17,543 bases of DNA from an uncultured Bacilli bacterium (GTDB lineage Bacteria; Bacillota_I; Bacilli_A; RF39; UBA660), in contig CANRIE010000005.1 in NCBI GenBank assembly GCA_947630585.1, positions 1 through 17,543 of the forward strand. Direction: 5' to 3'. A program made the translations under genes and the position numbers. The notes under the pieces were generated by a model, which worked only from the letters and a program-made list of their open reading frames with translations, was not told the DNA's origin and searched no databases. Within the stretch, counting starts at the first letter, position 1. Every line of letters begins with the position of its first letter. Shown here piece after piece: positions 1 to 7,365 of this stretch.

Positions 1-1
1 A

Positions 2-421
2 AAGTTTTTAATGGAACTTGGAAAAGGGTATGCTTTTGTCGAAAGACAACAACATATACGTACTGAAAAAGATGATTATTATATTGACTTAGTTTTTTAT
101 AATTATATATTGAAATGTTTTGTTTTAATTGATTTAAAAACAACGAAAGTAACACATCAGGATATAGGTCAAATGGATATGTATGTAAGAATGTATGATG
201 AATTGAAAAAAGGCAAAGATGATAATCCTACAATAGGTATTTTGTTATGCACTGATACAGATGCAGATGTGGCAAGATATTCCATATTACATGGTAATGA
301 ACAATTATTTGCAACAAAATATAAGACATATTTGCCAACCGAAGAACAACTTAGAGCAGAAATTGAAAATCAAAAAGTTATGTTTGAATTGCAGAAGCAA
401 GATAAAAATATATCTGTATAA
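2..421 (+). CDS. YhcG/DUF1016-family PD-(D/E)XK nuclease, C-terminal part (cut by window start)
   Basis: The reading frame is open from base 2, so the first ATG (position 11) is an internal Met and the gene begins upstream of the window. What remains is the C-terminal nuclease domain of the YhcG/DUF1016 family. Visible marks are the LGKGYAFV entry, YIDLVFYN, then FVLIDLK (the D-x-K part of a PD-(D/E)XK active site, about residues 38-43 counted from base 11) and HQDIGQMDMYVR, followed by DDNPTIGILLC and YLPTEEQLRAEIE. Family members are usually about 330-370 residues with an N-terminal DUF1016_N domain, which lies outside the window. They are often found in defence or restriction-modification neighbourhoods, but nothing in view shows such a context. 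The family call is strong; the cellular role is unknown. Confidence 0.9.
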   Translation, partial: KFLMELGKGYAFVERQQHIRTEKDDYYIDLVFYNYILKCFVLIDLKTTKVTHQDIGQMDMYVRMYDELKKGKDDNPTIGILLCTDTDADVARYSILHGNEQLFATKYKTYLPTEEQLRAEIENQKVMFELQKQDKNISV

Positions 422-432
422 TGTTTTTTGAA

Positions 433-458
433 ACAAAAAAATATTTTAATTTTTTTGT
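433..458 (+). terminator. AT-only inverted repeat after the YhcG gene
   Basis: The arms ACAAAAAAAT (433-442) and ATTTTTTTGT (449-458) are perfectly complementary around a six-base loop, 12 bases after the YhcG stop. With almost no G-C pairs and the T run inside the stem, it is at best a weak terminator. Its right arm runs into the -35 element of the sigma-factor promoter, so it may equally be an A/T-tract upstream element. Confidence 0.35.
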
Positions 459-482
459 AACCATTTAATCAAATTAAACGTC
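456..482 (+). promoter_or_regulatory. ECF-type sigma promoter (TGTAACC-N16-CGTC)
   Basis: TGTAACC (456-462) and CGTC (479-482) are separated by exactly 16 bases, 33 bases before the sigma-factor start. Promoters used by ECF sigma factors have an AAC-containing -35 and a CGT-containing -10 about 16-17 bases apart, and ECF genes commonly transcribe themselves. In a stretch that is almost all A and T, both elements at the correct spacing in front of an ECF gene are unlikely to be chance. Autoregulation is inferred. Confidence 0.75.
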
Positions 483-515
483 TTTATAGTGAGTCGACTT
501 ATAGGAGGTATCAAT

Positions 516-995
516 TTGAAAAATAATATTAACTTTAGAATCGAAACAATAATTGATGAATATTCAAACTATGTTTTTAAAATTGTCGATAATATGGTTG
601 GTACTTCTTTACCATATCAAGATAAAGAGGAAATAGTTGCAGATGTTTTCTATTTATTATGGAAAAATCAAGATAATATAAATAAAGATCTAAAATCCTA
701 TATTGCTGCAATTACTAGAAATTGTACTTATACGAAATTAAGAAGTAAAAAAATAACTTTAGAATTAAAAGAAGAGTTTATAGTTAATGATTTAAATTTA
801 GAACATATAGATAAAATGTTTATAATTAATCAAAAACTACAAGAATTAAGTGAAGTTGAAAGAAATATTTTTACTCTTTATTATGTTGATGGGTATAAAA
901 TTAAGGAAATATCAAAAAAACTTAAATTAAGTTCTAGTTGTGTAAAAATAAAACTTTATCGAATTAGAAAAAAGTTAAGGGAGGAAATGTTATGA
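516..995 (+). CDS. ECF RNA polymerase sigma factor (sigma-70 family)
   Basis: An ECF sigma factor of 159 residues, normal length for this group. Region sigma-2 covers about residues 15-85, with the -10-recognition pattern ending in LKSYIAAITRN. Region sigma-4 covers about residues 105-158, with LSEVERNIFTLYYVDGYKI and the HTH motif KEISKKLKLSSSCVKIKLYRIRKKL. The start is TTG at 516: AGGAGG (503-508) lies seven bases before it, whereas the in-frame GTG at 489 has no ribosome site and lies too close to the promoter. The stop TGA overlaps the ATG of the next gene as ATGA, so translation is coupled. The factor should direct polymerase to its own promoter and to a regulon that cannot be read from this window. 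Confidence 0.9.
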   Translation: MKNNINFRIETIIDEYSNYVFKIVDNMVGTSLPYQDKEEIVADVFYLLWKNQDNINKDLKSYIAAITRNCTYTKLRSKKITLELKEEFIVNDLNLEHIDKMFIINQKLQELSEVERNIFTLYYVDGYKIKEISKKLKLSSSCVKIKLYRIRKKLREEML

Positions 996-1387
996 ATAAA
1001 ATTGATACATATCAAATAAAAAAAATGACAAATCAATTGATTGGTTATGAAAATTTTAAAATGGAGGAAGAAATGAAAGCTAAAAAAATGAAAAAAGTTA
1101 TGTTTGGATTGGGTGCATTTTTCTTACTTGGAATTGGAACTATAACTGCTAATGCTTTAACTAACAATAAAATAGTTGATATGGTTAAAGATATGGTATC
1201 AGTTAAAGTTATTTCAGGAAATGTTGAAGAAGTTAAAAATGGTGTTTGTAAAAAACTAGAAAATGGTAATTTCTCATGTACATTTAAAGACCCTGAAAAT
1301 GGGGAAGAAGAAATAACTATGCAATATACAACCGATAATACTGATAATAAAGATATCTCAATTCAATATGAATATGTTGATAAATAA
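992..1387 (+). CDS. Single-pass membrane protein, putative anti-sigma factor
   Basis: A protein of 131 residues. It has a short cytoplasmic N-terminus rich in Lys and Glu (1-35), one membrane helix (about 36-56, FGLGAFFLLGIGTITANAL) and an outward domain of about 75 residues with two cysteines (C86, C96) that could form a disulfide. The ATGA overlap with the ECF sigma gene and the topology match the usual anti-sigma arrangement. However, it lacks the zinc-binding HxxxCxxC signature of classical anti-sigma domains, and I do not recognise a named family. The ribosome site GGGAGG lies inside the end of the sigma gene. The anti-sigma role is inferred from position and topology only. Confidence 0.7.
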   Translation: MNKIDTYQIKKMTNQLIGYENFKMEEEMKAKKMKKVMFGLGAFFLLGIGTITANALTNNKIVDMVKDMVSVKVISGNVEEVKNGVCKKLENGNFSCTFKDPENGEEEITMQYTTDNTDNKDISIQYEYVDK

Positions 1388-1417
1388 TTAATTATAACTT
1401 AAGTTAGATTATATTTT

Positions 1418-1445
1418 AAAAGCAAGCGAGCAAGTTTGCTTTTTT
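1418..1445 (+). terminator. Intrinsic terminator of the sigma/anti-sigma operon
   Basis: AAAAGCAAGC (1418-1427) pairs with GTTTGCTTTT (1434-1443) over ten base pairs, with one G-U, around a six-base loop. A T run follows (1440-1445). It lies 30 bases after the anti-sigma-like stop and 27 bases before the next start, so the downstream gene needs read-through or its own promoter. Confidence 0.8.
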
Positions 1446-1472
1446 GTGGTATTATTAAATGGGAGGCTTACT

Positions 1473-1826
1473 ATGAAAAAAATAAATAATATAAGAGAAA
1501 TTATCGTATCTTTAACGGCATTTTCTATATTAATTTGGGCTTTTTCTAAAAATCAAATTCTTGGAAAAATAATAATTATTCCTTTTTTAATATGTTCACT
1601 TGCAATATTTTTTAAAAATATATTTTTACTTTTAAATAAAGAAAAAATTTCTAATGTTTTTAAAATTATTTTTAGGATTAGTTTCTTTATTTATGTCTTT
1701 GGCTTTTTAATATATTCTGTGTACTATGCAATTACAACTAAAACTTATTCTTTATTTATAATAATTGGAATATTTATGATAGTTTCAGTTCGATTCTTTA
1801 AGATGACTTTCTTTAAAAAGAAATAA
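1473..1826 (+). CDS. Small four-helix membrane protein, unknown function
   Basis: A very hydrophobic protein of 117 residues with about four membrane helices and short basic tips (N-terminus KKINNIR, C-terminus ending in FFKKK). I do not recognise a family. The start is ATG 1473, seven to eight bases after GGGAGG (1461-1466). The longer frame from GTG 1446 would start inside the terminator tail and is rejected. It sits directly downstream of the ECF operon terminator. A function in the same response (for example an envelope-stress effector) is possible but unsupported. Confidence 0.7.
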   Translation: MKKINNIREIIVSLTAFSILIWAFSKNQILGKIIIIPFLICSLAIFFKNIFLLLNKEKISNVFKIIFRISFFIYVFGFLIYSVYYAITTKTYSLFIIIGIFMIVSVRFFKMTFFKKK

Positions 1827-1832
1827 TATAAA

Positions 1833-1883
1833 TTATCGGTAAACCAACAGTCGATAACAATTTAATCTTATTTATAGTATAAT
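1833..1883 (+). promoter_or_regulatory. Dyad TTATCG...CGATAA and -10 box before the first membrane XRE gene
   Basis: TTATCG (1833-1838) and CGATAA (1852-1857) form an inverted repeat with a 13-base spacer, just upstream of a TATAAT box (1878-1883). The right half lies where the -35 box would be, and no good -35 sequence is seen there. The TATAAT is 22 bases before ATG 1905. The dyad could be an operator for the XRE protein it precedes, or a weak terminator of the gene before it. Its role is inferred. Confidence 0.4.
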
Positions 1884-1904
1884 GGTATTGAGGTGAGAAA
1901 GATT

Positions 1905-2921
1905 ATGGATAATAATAAAATTGGAAAATATATTGCATCTCGTAGAAAAGAAAAAAAATTAACGCAACAACAGCTTGGTGATAAATTATTTGTAACTGAT
2001 AAGGCAGTTAGCAAATGGGAGCGAGGTTTAAGTTTACCAGATATTACTATTCTTGAAAAATTAGCTGATGAACTAGATACAGATATTTATAGCATTCTTC
2101 AAGTAGAAAAAAAGAATAAAGTTAATATTGAAGAAATTTTACAGGAAGAAAGAATAAAAATTAATAAACAAATTAAAAAGAAAATAATGATAATTTCCTT
2201 ACCAATAATTTTAATAGCAAGTTTTACTTTCTTTAAACTTATACCTTTTGGATATAATGTTGAACATATTAGATATAATTATACTGAAAATAAGTTAATA
2301 AATCTAGGTGTTCCTAAATTTTCCTTTTTAATGAAAAACAAAGAAAACAATTATTCTTATAAAAATTTAAGAGGTAAAAGTGTGTTAAAAAGTGAATTAA
2401 AAAACTATGTAAATACTTTACAACATGTTTCATGTAATAATACTGCATATTTTTATGATAATGATGCTAACATTACTATCATTGATTATTCTGTAAAAGG
2501 AAATATAATTTATAATACTATCTCCTATAATATTAGAAATGGTAATTATTGTAATATTTGGGAAGTACAAGAATATGCAAAAAAGTTAGGAGATTTGAAA
2601 GTGTATAAAACTCTAGATGCTGAAAAATCAAATTTAATGGTATATTTTTTACTAGATTATAAAAATCAAAATAATAAAAATGAATGGATTGCTAATTTAG
2701 ATATTTATTATAATGATGGTAAAACTAATAAATTAATTGAAAGTTCAACGGGAACTTATGAAGTTATTGATGATGAATTAATATATTATCGAACTAAAAT
2801 TAAAGACCATGCAAATGATATTGAAGTTCCTAATGTTTCAAATTTTGTAATTAAAGATAAAAAGTTAATACTAAAAGAAGACTATCTACAGAATTATGAA
2901 AAAAGTATCATTATAAAATAG
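1905..2921 (+). CDS. Membrane-anchored XRE-family regulator with extracytoplasmic domain
   Basis: A protein of 338 residues. An XRE/Cro-CI type HTH lies at about 5-60 (GKYIASRRKEKKLTQQQLG, then VTDKAVSKWERGLSLPD). A charged linker follows, then one membrane helix (about 94-112, IMIISLPIILIASFTFFKL). The outward domain of about 220 residues has no family I can name. Such proteins are thought to bind DNA from the membrane and may sense an outside signal directly. The start is ATG 1905 with GAGGTGA (1890-1896) eight bases upstream; the in-frame GTG at 1893 lies within that ribosome site. The stop is nine bases before the Asp-box protein start, so the two genes are probably co-transcribed and functionally linked. 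Confidence 0.85.
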   Translation: MDNNKIGKYIASRRKEKKLTQQQLGDKLFVTDKAVSKWERGLSLPDITILEKLADELDTDIYSILQVEKKNKVNIEEILQEERIKINKQIKKKIMIISLPIILIASFTFFKLIPFGYNVEHIRYNYTENKLINLGVPKFSFLMKNKENNYSYKNLRGKSVLKSELKNYVNTLQHVSCNNTAYFYDNDANITIIDYSVKGNIIYNTISYNIRNGNYCNIWEVQEYAKKLGDLKVYKTLDAEKSNLMVYFLLDYKNQNNKNEWIANLDIYYNDGKTNKLIESSTGTYEVIDDELIYYRTKIKDHANDIEVPNVSNFVIKDKKLILKEDYLQNYEKSIIIK

Positions 2922-2930
2922 GTGATGATT

Positions 2931-4058
2931 ATGGAAAAAATATTTAATAAAATCAAAAAAAATATTCTTATTTGTGATTTGATTTTTGTAAGTTTTAACA
3001 TATTACTTAATTTTATTTTGTATTTAGTAAATATAAGATTTAGATTATGGGTTATTATTTTTATACTTTTAATATCTATGATTGGATTTATAGTTGGCAT
3101 AATTCAACAATTTTATATATCTTCTGATAATAAAAAGAAAGCCATAATTTTTTCTATGATTGGAATCATACCAATCTTTGTATTAATTTTACTTTTTATG
3201 CCTATAGTAGGTTTTACTACGATTTTTAATTATAAGCCAGAGCATACTATAGTTTTAGATAATAAAAAATATGTGGCAGTAGTTAGTTCGTATTTAAATG
3301 TTGATGTTGATTATTATGACTATTATGGAATTTTATTAATGGGGATGAAAGTTAGAGTACATGGGGATTTTGGTGAAGGCGGTTATGATCCTTTTAATAA
3401 TCCTAATTTGCCTGATAATGTTGAATATACATATTATGATAATAATGGCAAGGCAAAATCTAAAAGAATAGAAAATTATATTAAAGATAAAGATGGAAAT
3501 ATAATTGATAAAAACATTAATGATATAGATATTGATGATTCTAATAATTACAATGAAAATAATAATTATGTATTACCAGAAAATGAAGAAGTTTTATATG
3601 AGAAAAAATTTAATAATACAATTCTTAGGTTTAGTAAAGTTGATAATATCTTAGGACAAAAGATGTTAGTTCATGTTTTAAGAAGTAAAGATAATGGTAA
3701 AAATTATTATGTTGTATCTGATAATGCAATTCAAGTTGGTAATGATGCAAAATTTATTTTTCTAAATGAAAAGATGGGATTTGCAGTTTCAAATTATAAA
3801 ATTTATTTAAATAATAGTAACCCTAGTTTATATGTTACTGATGATAGTGGTAAAACTTTCACGTCTTCTAATTTCAATTATAAAAATAATAATGTCGATT
3901 TTATTAGTATTGAAGATCTACCTTATTATGAAAATAATCTTTTAAAAATTAAATGTTTGGTATATCAATTTAATTCGAAAGTAGATGGATATGAAAATAA
4001 AGAATTAATATTTATAAGTAATGATAATGGACATACTTGGAATTTAGAAACTAATTAA
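2931..4058 (+). CDS. Membrane protein with Asp-box (BNR-like) repeats
   Basis: A protein of 375 residues. Three hydrophobic helices lie at about 10-33, 38-60 and 72-95, followed by an outward domain of about 275 residues. The C-terminal part contains three Asp-box-like motifs: RSKDNGKNYYV (about 251-261), VTDDSGKTFT (about 302-311) and ISNDNGHTWN (about 362-371). These are seen on beta-propeller turns in sialidases and many non-enzymatic surface proteins. No catalytic sialidase residues can be assigned, and three motifs are too few for a full propeller. The start is ATG 2931, five bases after AGGTGA. It follows the XRE-TM gene by nine bases, so it may be that regulator's target or its signal-binding partner. 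The exact role is unknown. Confidence 0.75.
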   Translation: MEKIFNKIKKNILICDLIFVSFNILLNFILYLVNIRFRLWVIIFILLISMIGFIVGIIQQFYISSDNKKKAIIFSMIGIIPIFVLILLFMPIVGFTTIFNYKPEHTIVLDNKKYVAVVSSYLNVDVDYYDYYGILLMGMKVRVHGDFGEGGYDPFNNPNLPDNVEYTYYDNNGKAKSKRIENYIKDKDGNIIDKNINDIDIDDSNNYNENNNYVLPENEEVLYEKKFNNTILRFSKVDNILGQKMLVHVLRSKDNGKNYYVVSDNAIQVGNDAKFIFLNEKMGFAVSNYKIYLNNSNPSLYVTDDSGKTFTSSNFNYKNNNVDFISIEDLPYYENNLLKIKCLVYQFNSKVDGYENKELIFISNDNGHTWNLETN

Positions 4059-4120
4059 TAAAAAAAATAAGTAACTCTACTAATTGTAGGTGTTAAAATT
4101 TCCGTTTATATTATATAGTT

Positions 4121-4139
4121 ATTTCTCGAAAGGAGAAAT
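4121..4139 (+). promoter_or_regulatory. Hairpin overlapping the Shine-Dalgarno of the second XRE gene
   Basis: ATTTCTC (4121-4127) and GAGAAAT (4133-4139) pair perfectly around the loop GAAAG. The ribosome-binding sequence AAGGAG (4130-4135) lies half in the loop and half in the right arm, and ATG 4142 follows three bases after the stem. If it forms in the mRNA, the hairpin would restrain translation. The pairing is seen; the regulatory effect is inferred. Confidence 0.5.
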
Positions 4140-4141
4140 TT

Positions 4142-5281
4142 ATGAATCAAGAGTGTATTGGTAAATTTATTGCAAGTTGTAGAAAAGAACAAAAATTAAC
4201 GCAAGAAGAGTTAGCTGAAAAATTAGGAATAACAGCAAAAGCAGTATCAAAATGGGAGTGTGGCAAAGGACTACCTGATCCTTCGATTATGCTTGAGTTA
4301 TGTAAAATATTAAAAATTACTGTTAATGATTTATTAAGTGGCGAAAGAGTATCAAAAGAAAATTATCAAGATAAATTAGAACAAAATATTATAGATACAA
4401 TAGATTATTCTAATAGAAAAGTATCAGAACAAAATAAAACAATTTCTAAAATATTATTGTTTTTTGGCTTTTGTTTAACTTTTCTTGCTTTTTTCATATT
4501 TCCAAGTGATAGTAGTTGGGGTGGTATTTATTCTTTAATAGGTTTAGTTATATCTTTAATTGGTTTTATAAGATTAAATAAAAAATTGTCATATTTAAAA
4601 AGAATATTTTTAAGTTTTGGGTATTTTCTTTTAGGTATAATAGTATTACTTATCGTAGATTACTCTAATGTCGTATTAAACAAAGTAGCTCCAAGATTTT
4701 CTTATTTAAAAGAAACTGGAGATAGTATGATAGTTTATAAAGCCCTATTTTATAATGTATATAGGATAAATAGAAATACTAAAAATGAATATTATATAAT
4801 TGATACTAAAAAGCAATATAGAGAAGATAATATTCCTGTAACTCCATTTAATAGAGATAAATCTGGAATTGATAATATCATCAAATATAAAAACAAATAT
4901 GTTGGTAATAATAGTAATGATAGTCATTTAATTGATAATTTACCACTTGCTGAATATGGTTATGTTTTTGAAATAGATTCTAAAAATCTTGGATTAACGA
5001 TTGATTACCATATTACAGATTGGTATGTTAATGAGAATAAATATTTAGAAAAATCTTTATTATATAACTCTGTATCTATATTTTATTTAATTGATAATGT
5101 TCAATATATTACTTTTAATTTTAGTGGTAATTCTTATACAGTTAGTAGAGATAAAGTTAAAGAATTATATCCTAATTTTAATGATATAGTTACTAAGAAT
5201 AATTTTAATAACTATTTAGAAAATAAAATGAATGATAATGATTTTGTTCAAGATATGTTTAAGAGAATTTTTATTGATTAA
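4142..5281 (+). CDS. Membrane-anchored XRE-family regulator with three membrane helices
   Basis: A protein of 379 residues. An XRE HTH lies at about 5-60 (GKFIASCRKEQKLTQEELAE, then GITAKAVSKWECGKGLPD), followed by a linker. Three membrane helices lie at about 103-121, 127-144 and 153-174, and a likely extracytoplasmic C-terminal domain of about 200 residues has no recognisable family. Its N-terminus closely resembles that of the 15398-16111 protein and less closely the 1905-2921 protein, while the membrane and outer parts differ. The start ATG 4142 has AAGGAG six bases upstream, partly within a hairpin. No co-directional gene lies close enough to be clearly in an operon with it. The DNA target is unknown. 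Confidence 0.85.
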   Translation: MNQECIGKFIASCRKEQKLTQEELAEKLGITAKAVSKWECGKGLPDPSIMLELCKILKITVNDLLSGERVSKENYQDKLEQNIIDTIDYSNRKVSEQNKTISKILLFFGFCLTFLAFFIFPSDSSWGGIYSLIGLVISLIGFIRLNKKLSYLKRIFLSFGYFLLGIIVLLIVDYSNVVLNKVAPRFSYLKETGDSMIVYKALFYNVYRINRNTKNEYYIIDTKKQYREDNIPVTPFNRDKSGIDNIIKYKNKYVGNNSNDSHLIDNLPLAEYGYVFEIDSKNLGLTIDYHITDWYVNENKYLEKSLLYNSVSIFYLIDNVQYITFNFSGNSYTVSRDKVKELYPNFNDIVTKNNFNNYLENKMNDNDFVQDMFKRIFID

Positions 5282-5296
5282 AAAATACATTTTTCT

Positions 5297-5322
5297 AATT
5301 GCGGCAACTTGTTGTCGTAATT
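5297..5322. repeat. 26-bp near-perfect dyad between the second XRE gene and the FNT gene
   Basis: AATTGCGGCAAC (5297-5308) is matched by GTTGTCGTAATT (5311-5322): twelve paired positions, two of them G-U if read as RNA. It is more GC-rich than its surroundings and lies 16 bases after the upstream stop. There is no T run behind it, which argues against a standard terminator. A plausible -35 (TTGTTG, 5309-5314) lies in its right half, which fits an operator. Confidence 0.5.
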
Positions 5323-5336
5323 AAGTTGGTTATAAT
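5309..5336 (+). promoter_or_regulatory. Possible promoter overlapping the dyad (TTGTTG-N16-TATAAT)
   Basis: TTGTTG (5309-5314) is followed after 16 bases by TATAAT (5331-5336). A protein bound to the dyad would cover the -35. It would give a leader of about 80 bases for the FNT gene. It competes with a second, closer promoter candidate at 5373-5401. Confidence 0.4.
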
Positions 5337-5372
5337 ATTTAGAATTAAATAAATGAAATTAAGATAAGTATA

Positions 5373-5401
5373 TTTACAAGCAATTTTCTTTTTGTTATAC
5401 T
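5373..5401 (+). promoter_or_regulatory. Promoter of the FNT gene (TTTACA-N17-TATACT)
   Basis: TTTACA (5373-5378) and TATACT (5396-5401) are separated by 17 bases. Transcription would begin about ten bases before the GGAGG (5417-5421) and about 20 before ATG 5427. This is the best housekeeping-type match in this gap. Confidence 0.5.
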
Positions 5402-5426
5402 TTTATTAAATTTTATGGAGGAGTTT

Positions 5427-6068
5427 ATGAAGAAGTATCTTGATTATTTAATAAAAGGAATTTATGCTGGAATTTTAATAAGTATTGGAGGAATAGCTTA
5501 TTTAGCAATTGAAAATAAAATTGCTGGTTCATTTATTTTTTCATTTGGATTACTTACAGTTTGTATGTATTCATTTAATTTATATACAGGGAAAGTTGGC
5601 TATATATTAGAAAATAAAATTAGTTATTTAATTGAATTATTATTATCATTAATTGGAAACTTTTTAGGAACATTCATGGTTGGCAATTTAATTAGATTAA
5701 CAAGATTTAAAGGTTATATTGAAACTGCTAAAAATATTGTAAATATTAAACTAAATGATAATCTTTTAAGTATTTTTATCTTAGCTTTATTTTGTGGCAT
5801 GATTATGTATATTGCTGTTAATAACTATAAAAAGCAAAGTGATGTAATTGGAAAATATATGACTATTTTTATGGGTGTTATGGCATTTATATTATGTGGA
5901 TTTGAACATTGTGTTGCTAATATGTTTTATTTTAGTGTAGCAAATGTATTCTCATTTAAAGTTTTCTATTACTTATTAGTTATGGTTTTAGGTAATAGTT
6001 TAGGTTCAATTATAATAGCATTTTATAATAATCATTATATTGAAAACAATAAAGAAAGTAGGAATTAA
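5427..6068 (+). CDS. Formate/nitrite transporter (FNT) family channel
   Basis: An inner-membrane protein of 213 residues, shorter than most FNT members (about 250-280). Six hydrophobic segments can be followed. The FNT motif appears as FILCGFEHCVANMFYFSVAN (about residues 156-175), and an earlier loop carries the TVCMYSFNLYTGKVG segment. The family forms pentameric channels for formate, nitrite, hydrosulfide or similar small anions. The sequence does not settle the substrate, and no pyruvate-formate lyase or nitrite reductase gene is nearby. The start is ATG 5427 with GGAGG (5417-5421) five bases before it; the frame from ATG 5415 overlaps that ribosome site. The gene is monocistronic and converges on the ATPase gene. 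Confidence 0.88.
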   Translation: MKKYLDYLIKGIYAGILISIGGIAYLAIENKIAGSFIFSFGLLTVCMYSFNLYTGKVGYILENKISYLIELLLSLIGNFLGTFMVGNLIRLTRFKGYIETAKNIVNIKLNDNLLSIFILALFCGMIMYIAVNNYKKQSDVIGKYMTIFMGVMAFILCGFEHCVANMFYFSVANVFSFKVFYYLLVMVLGNSLGSIIIAFYNNHYIENNKESRN

Positions 6069-6084
6069 TGAAACAAAAAAATGA

Positions 6085-6126
6085 ATAGGACTATTTATTA
6101 CAATCAAATAAGAGAGATAGTCTTAT
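6085..6126. terminator. Bidirectional terminator between FNT and ATPase genes
   Basis: ATAGGACTAT (6085-6094) pairs with ATAGTCTTAT (6117-6126) over ten positions with one G-U. The 22-base loop can itself form a TTATT/AATAA stem. The minus strand continues into a T7 tract (6075-6081), and the plus strand is T-rich after the stem. The position between convergent genes fits a shared terminator, although the long loop lowers confidence. Confidence 0.5.
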
Positions 6127-7346
6127 CATTTCTTTTTAATATTAATGACTGATGAAATTGGAATAATATAATTTTTGTTATCTAAATGAGTTAATTTATC
6201 ATAGAAACAGATTATACCTCCAGTTCCTATTTTTTTTGAAGTATTATTTAATTTATCAAAATGTTTAATCATGTCTTTAGTTGGATTAGCTGTTTTCTTT
6301 ATCTCAAATGGATATAAAGTATTATTTTTATATATTATTAAATCAATTTCATTTTTTTCTTTATCTCGATAGTAAGATAAATTAGGCTTAATTCCCTGAG
6401 CATTATAAGATTTAACAAGTTCGCTTATAATAAATGTTTCTAAGTAATGACCAGATGAGGAACTTAACTGTAAATCTCTTTCGTTAGTCCATCCTGCTAA
6501 ATAGGAAGCAAGTCCTGTATCCATAAAATATATTTTAGGCATATGTGTTAATCTTTTTAATTCAGATGACATATAAGGCTCAAGTAAATATACTAATCCA
6601 ATTGTGACTAAAATACTTAACCATTTTTGAGCAGTTGGGACGCTAATATTAGCATCATTTGCAAGACTAGAGTAATTTAATTGTTCACCAGTTCTTGTTG
6701 CGACACTTACTATAAATTTTCTAAAAGCTTCCTTATCGCCTATTTGTGTTAAATCATTTATATCTCTAGCTATATATGTATCTAAATATCCTCCAAAATA
6801 TAGTTCACGAGATATATTTTTATTTGAATATAGACTTGGCATTCCTCCATTAAAAATAATTTTATATAAATGATTGACGTTTATTTCTTCACTTGATACT
6901 AAGTTTTCAGGGTCAAATAATGACTTATTATCTATACTTTTATTAATTTCAGAATAGGTAAAAGAATTTAAATTAATTATTCCAACTCTACCAGCTAAAG
7001 ATTCAGAAACATTTTTCATTAAATGAAATTGTTGTGAACCTGTAAGCCAGTACATTCCATTTTGATTTTCTTTATCAACATTAATTTTTATATATTGAAA
7101 TAAGTTAGGTGCATATTGGACTTCATCGATTAATAAAGGCCAATGATGTTCTTCTAAAAATAGTTTAGGAGATTCAATTGCTTGATTTCTAAAAACTTCA
7201 TCATCTAAAGATACATATTCCATATCTTTAGGCATTATTGATTTTAAAAGGGTTGTTTTTCCAACTTGTCTTGGCCCAGTAACTAATAATACTTTGAATG
7301 TGTTATTAACATTTTCAATTATTTCTTTAGCTTCTCTTTCATACAT
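6126..7346 (-). CDS. DUF4143-type AAA ATPase (ATPase 1)
   Basis: A protein of 406 residues and normal family length. The N-terminal AAA domain has Walker A GPRQVGKT (about 24-31), Walker B PLLIDEVQ (about 70-77) and the sensor strand YWLTGSQQF (about 99-107). A winged-helix-like segment follows (LNYSSLANDANISVPTAQKW). The C-terminal DUF4143 part ends in a PD-(D/E)XK-like fold, NEIDLIIYKNNTLYPFEIKK, with the D and E-x-K residues present. Members are widespread and multicopy in anaerobes, and their biochemical role is not established. The start is ATG 7346 with GGAAGTGAT before it; TTG 7361 further upstream has no ribosome site. It is divergent from the 71-residue HTH gene across a repeat-bearing intergenic region. 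Confidence 0.88.
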   Translation of the reverse strand: MYEREAKEIIENVNNTFKVLLVTGPRQVGKTTLLKSIMPKDMEYVSLDDEVFRNQAIESPKLFLEEHHWPLLIDEVQYAPNLFQYIKINVDKENQNGMYWLTGSQQFHLMKNVSESLAGRVGIINLNSFTYSEINKSIDNKSLFDPENLVSSEEINVNHLYKIIFNGGMPSLYSNKNISRELYFGGYLDTYIARDINDLTQIGDKEAFRKFIVSVATRTGEQLNYSSLANDANISVPTAQKWLSILVTIGLVYLLEPYMSSELKRLTHMPKIYFMDTGLASYLAGWTNERDLQLSSSSGHYLETFIISELVKSYNAQGIKPNLSYYRDKEKNEIDLIIYKNNTLYPFEIKKTANPTKDMIKHFDKLNNTSKKIGTGGIICFYDKLTHLDNKNYIIPISSVINIKKK

Positions 7347-7365
7347 ATATATCACTTCCAATATT

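Noticed and set aside
1..421. Restriction-modification locus at the left edge based on the YhcG-like nuclease
   Set aside because: Only the C-terminal domain is in the window and the genes that follow are unrelated to DNA modification.
489..515. Longer start (GTG 489) for the ECF sigma factor
   Set aside because: No ribosome site, and only seven bases after the -10 element; TTG 516 has AGGAGG at ideal spacing.
2894..3100. Minus-strand ORF of 68 codons
   Set aside because: Lies entirely antisense to the membrane helices of the Asp-box protein gene; low-complexity Ile/Leu/Lys content typical of an AT-rich shadow frame and no ribosome site.
4745..4927. Minus-strand ORF of 60 codons
   Set aside because: Antisense to the outer domain of the second XRE regulator; repetitive Ile-rich product, no ribosome site.
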